From an uncultured Prevotellaceae bacterium (GTDB lineage: Bacteria; Bacteroidota; Bacteroidia; Bacteroidales; Bacteroidaceae), in NCBI GenBank assembly GCA_902780635.1, contig CACZGH010000018.1, positions 1 to 64,000 of the forward strand: DNA of 64,000 nt. The letters run 5' to 3'. The notes below the pieces were generated by a model. It worked only from the letters and a program-made list of their open reading frames with translations. It made no database searches and was not told the DNA's origin. Below are positions 63,637 to 64,000 of the stretch, piece after piece. The stretch's first letter is position 1, and the number at the start of each line of letters is the position of its first letter. The position numbers were made by a program, and so were the translations under genes.

Positions 63637-64000
63637 AATTGATCGTCATCGGTATCACAGACCACCCACAACCCTTTCTTCCACCAGATGTGTTGGATAG
63701 GGTCAAGAGCGGCCGGGTCTTCTCGGGAGGCAAGCGTCACCACGAGATCATGGCTGCACTATTGCCCGAGGGTGCCCAATGGATTGACATCACGGTGCCC
63801 CTTGACGCCGTCTTTGAGCAATATGAGCAGCAGAATGAAGATATCGTCGTTTTCGCCTCTGGCGATCCGCTGTTCTATGGTTTTGCCAACACCATCCAGC
63901 GCAAACTCCCCGATGCAGAAATCATCTTGTATCCCTCGTTCAACTCCTTGCAACTGTTGGCACACCGGTTGGTGATGCCCTATCATGATATGCGCGTGGT
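63633..64000 (+). CDS. cbiE: Cobalt-precorrin-7 C5-methyltransferase (CbiE/CobL N-terminus), cut by window edge
   Basis: The first 122 codons are present. The start MKLIVIGITDHPQPFLPPDV, the segment FSGGKRHHEIMAALLP and IVVFASGDPLFYGFANTI are typical of CbiE and of the N-terminal half of CobL/CbiET. It methylates C5 of the corrin ring. Whether a CbiT decarboxylase domain is fused downstream cannot be seen. The start ATG overlaps the preceding stop codon. Confidence 0.9.
   Translation, partial: MKLIVIGITDHPQPFLPPDVLDRVKSGRVFSGGKRHHEIMAALLPEGAQWIDITVPLDAVFEQYEQQNEDIVVFASGDPLFYGFANTIQRKLPDAEIILYPSFNSLQLLAHRLVMPYHDMRV

Overview
The window comes from a Bacteroidales bacterium, most likely Prevotella or a close relative. 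The evidence is SusC/SusD pairs in a polysaccharide utilization locus, many TonB-dependent receptors, lipoproteins with acidic residues after the lipobox cysteine, T9SS-like C-terminal tails, and repeated promoters of the Bacteroidetes type (TTTG or TTG, 19-21 nt, TAnnTTTG). Gene starts rarely carry a Shine-Dalgarno motif.

Layout. 1-468 is the N-terminal part of a CPBP membrane protease, cut by the window edge. 547-10889 (minus) is a polysaccharide utilization locus: SusC, SusD, a small surface lipoprotein, an alginate-lyase/GH88 fusion and a GH2 enzyme. Its probable regulator, a membrane beta-propeller protein with a C-terminal HTH and no kinase, is divergent at 11135-13936. An AraC regulator (13957-14817) faces an ABC efflux operon (14987-21000: TolC-like, HlyD, double ATPase, two permeases). 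An RND tripartite pump follows (21306-27128). Then come a TonB receptor (27162-29306), a HigBA toxin-antitoxin pair (29387-30014) and a PL11 rhamnogalacturonan lyase (30096-32312).

B12. A cobalamin riboswitch (about 39009-39184, minus) heads an operon of TonB receptor, CbiK-like lipoprotein, second TonB receptor and a CobD-like aminotransferase (32632-38988). A second corrinoid operon (58534 to the right edge, plus) carries cbiA, cbiP, cbiB, a cbiH-cbiC fusion and a truncated cbiE. Between them lie an oligogalacturonate-lyase-like gene, a TlpA/unknown/flavodoxin operon, guanine deaminase and an outer-membrane protein. A PKD/CBM9-like protein and two divergent DUF5597-type glycosidases (53714-58508) precede the second B12 operon.

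Most interesting region: 46328-53517 holds a complete diversity-generating retroelement (DGR). A surface lipoprotein with a C-terminal FGE-sulfatase/C-type-lectin domain (49822-51696) ends in a 127-bp variable repeat. After it come a large hairpin, an HRDC-domain accessory gene, a DGR-type reverse transcriptase and a 127-bp template repeat starting at the base after the RT stop codon. VR and TR differ at 26 positions, 24 of them adenines in TR. TR is rich in AAC codons, which can be randomised without creating stops. A 17-nt perfect inverted repeat links the 3' flanks of VR and TR. Two secreted-protein genes lie directly upstream in the same apparent operon: a tandem FISUMP-like protein and a protein of unknown function.
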